This document shows, piece by piece, positions 7,004 to 7,704 of a stretch of DNA of 7,704 nt; positions within the stretch are counted from its first letter, which is position 1; each line of letters starts with the position of its first letter. A model generated the notes under the pieces. It saw only the letters and a list, made by a program, of their open reading frames with translations, was not told the DNA's origin and made no database searches. Origin of the DNA: PVC group bacterium (GTDB lineage: Bacteria; Verrucomicrobiota; Kiritimatiellia; SS1-B-03-39; UBA6053); the NCBI GenBank assembly GCA_003565035.1, contig PXDP01000098.1, positions 1-7,704 of the forward strand. Reading direction: 5' to 3'. A program made the position numbers and the translations under genes.

Positions 7004-7704
7004 ATGATCGTTCCAAAATCGTCGAAGATTCCGGGGCCTTTGTGGCCTTGTGTGGAGAAGATTGCCCAGAAGCGGGAGCGGGTGCTGCCGAAGGAGGGCG
7101 GCTATTTTGTGCATGTGACGAGTCGTGTGCGGGGTCAGGACTATTTGCTGGAGGCGAAGGAGAAGGAGGCGTTTCGGGAGTTGGCTTTCAGATGGGCGGA
7201 GTTTTCGGGGATGACGGTGGTGACGTATTGTGTGATGTCGAATCATTTTCACCTGTTGCTGTGGGTGCCGGAGCGGGAAGCGGTGGATCATGAGGAGGTG
7301 GTGCGGCGGCTGAAGCTGGTGTGGTCGAAGGACAAGGTGAAGCAGTGGGAACAGTTTTATGCGCTTCACAAGGAGGAGGATCAGAAGAAGCTGGATGCGC
7401 AGGTGACGGAGCGGATGTATGATTTGTCTGAGTTTATGCGGGTTTTGAAGCATGGGTATACGCTGTGGTATAACCGGACGCACACGTGTTCGGGGGCGTT
7501 CTGGGATGCGCGGTACCGGAGTGTGGTGGTGGAGGGGAATCCCCTGGCATTGATGTCGGTGGCGGCGTATGTGGATCTGAATCCGATCCGGGCGGGGATG
7601 GTGGAGGATCCGATGGATTATCGGTGGAGTGGCTATGCGGCGGCATGCGGGGGCGGTCAGGCGGAGCGGAAGGGGTTGGAGATGCTGGTGCGTCTTTCTC
7701 GGGG
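7004..7704 (+). CDS. REP-associated tyrosine transposase (RAYT), IS200-like Y1 family, 3' end beyond window
   Basis: This is a partial gene of 233 codons with no stop before the window ends. The HUH nuclease motif is in YCVMSNHFHLLL, with metal-binding His81 and His83. The nucleophilic tyrosine should be in the helix FMRVLKHGYTLWYN, as Tyr152 or Tyr156, by comparison with the RRYVRYFN pattern of relatives. GAFWDARYRSVVVEGNPLALMSVAAYVDLNPIRAGMV (written in parts: GAFWDARYRS 164-173, YVDLNPIRAG 189-198) and YRWSGYAA (206-213) are the usual C-terminal signatures of this family. Y1 enzymes cut and join single-stranded DNA at hairpins; RAYTs are usually single-copy domesticated genes that mobilise small palindromic REP elements. 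The charged segment around residues 92-140 lies between the two catalytic motifs, as is normal. ATG 7004 is the first start in frame giving a typical N-terminus; its ribosome binding site is weak. Codons end overwhelmingly in G (GTG, CGG, GGG, TTG), unlike the symporter. It is divergent from the symporter and probably acquired separately. Confidence 0.92.
   Translation, partial: MIVPKSSKIPGPLWPCVEKIAQKRERVLPKEGGYFVHVTSRVRGQDYLLEAKEKEAFRELAFRWAEFSGMTVVTYCVMSNHFHLLLWVPEREAVDHEEVVRRLKLVWSKDKVKQWEQFYALHKEEDQKKLDAQVTERMYDLSEFMRVLKHGYTLWYNRTHTCSGAFWDARYRSVVVEGNPLALMSVAAYVDLNPIRAGMVEDPMDYRWSGYAAACGGGQAERKGLEMLVRLSR

Noticed and set aside
7042..7293. 83-codon plus-strand frame inside the transposase
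   Set aside because: It is out of frame with the HUH motif and gives a low-complexity Gly/Ala/Glu sequence, so it is a shadow frame.

Overview
The window suggests a Gram-negative bacterium of the PVC group, most likely the Verrucomicrobiota/Kiritimatiellota/Lentisphaerota branch. The clues are a SecA of about 1000 residues with two insertions relative to the E. coli protein, an apolipoprotein N-acyltransferase (which implies triacylated outer-membrane lipoproteins), a YidK/SGLT-type sodium symporter, and a RAYT-type transposase, a family common in those genomes. The phylum is inferred from recalled family features, not from a search. The layout is ordinary chromosomal housekeeping DNA that turns accessory at the right-hand end.

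Layout. Positions 1-393 are a noncoding-looking stretch in which I recognise no gene. A complete CAT-anticodon tRNA with encoded CCA follows at 394-470; its acceptor stem points to the lysidine-modified isoleucine tRNA rather than methionine. secA (578-3619) and lnt (3641-5248) are on the plus strand, 21 bases apart, and probably form an operon. On the minus strand, meeting lnt tail to tail with only three bases between stop codons, is an SSS-family sodium/solute symporter (5252-6844). Its real start is an ATG behind a strong Shine-Dalgarno sequence, five codons inside the longest open frame. The 159-base gap from 6845 to 7003 holds an attenuator-like hairpin with a T-run in the symporter leader and a separate AT-rich dyad. 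A RAYT/IS200-like Y1 transposase starts at 7004 on the plus strand and runs off the window end.

How the parts relate. SecA powers export of preproteins, including prelipoproteins, through SecYEG. Lnt carries out the last acylation step of lipoprotein maturation in the same membrane, so the pair links export with envelope maturation. The symporter keeps the residues that bind sugar and sodium in the Vibrio galactose transporter and is probably an independently regulated sugar uptake gene. The transposase is unrelated to its neighbours. I found no CRISPR array, no defence cassette and no clearly novel system. The most unusual signals are the symporter leader structure and the unexplained left end.
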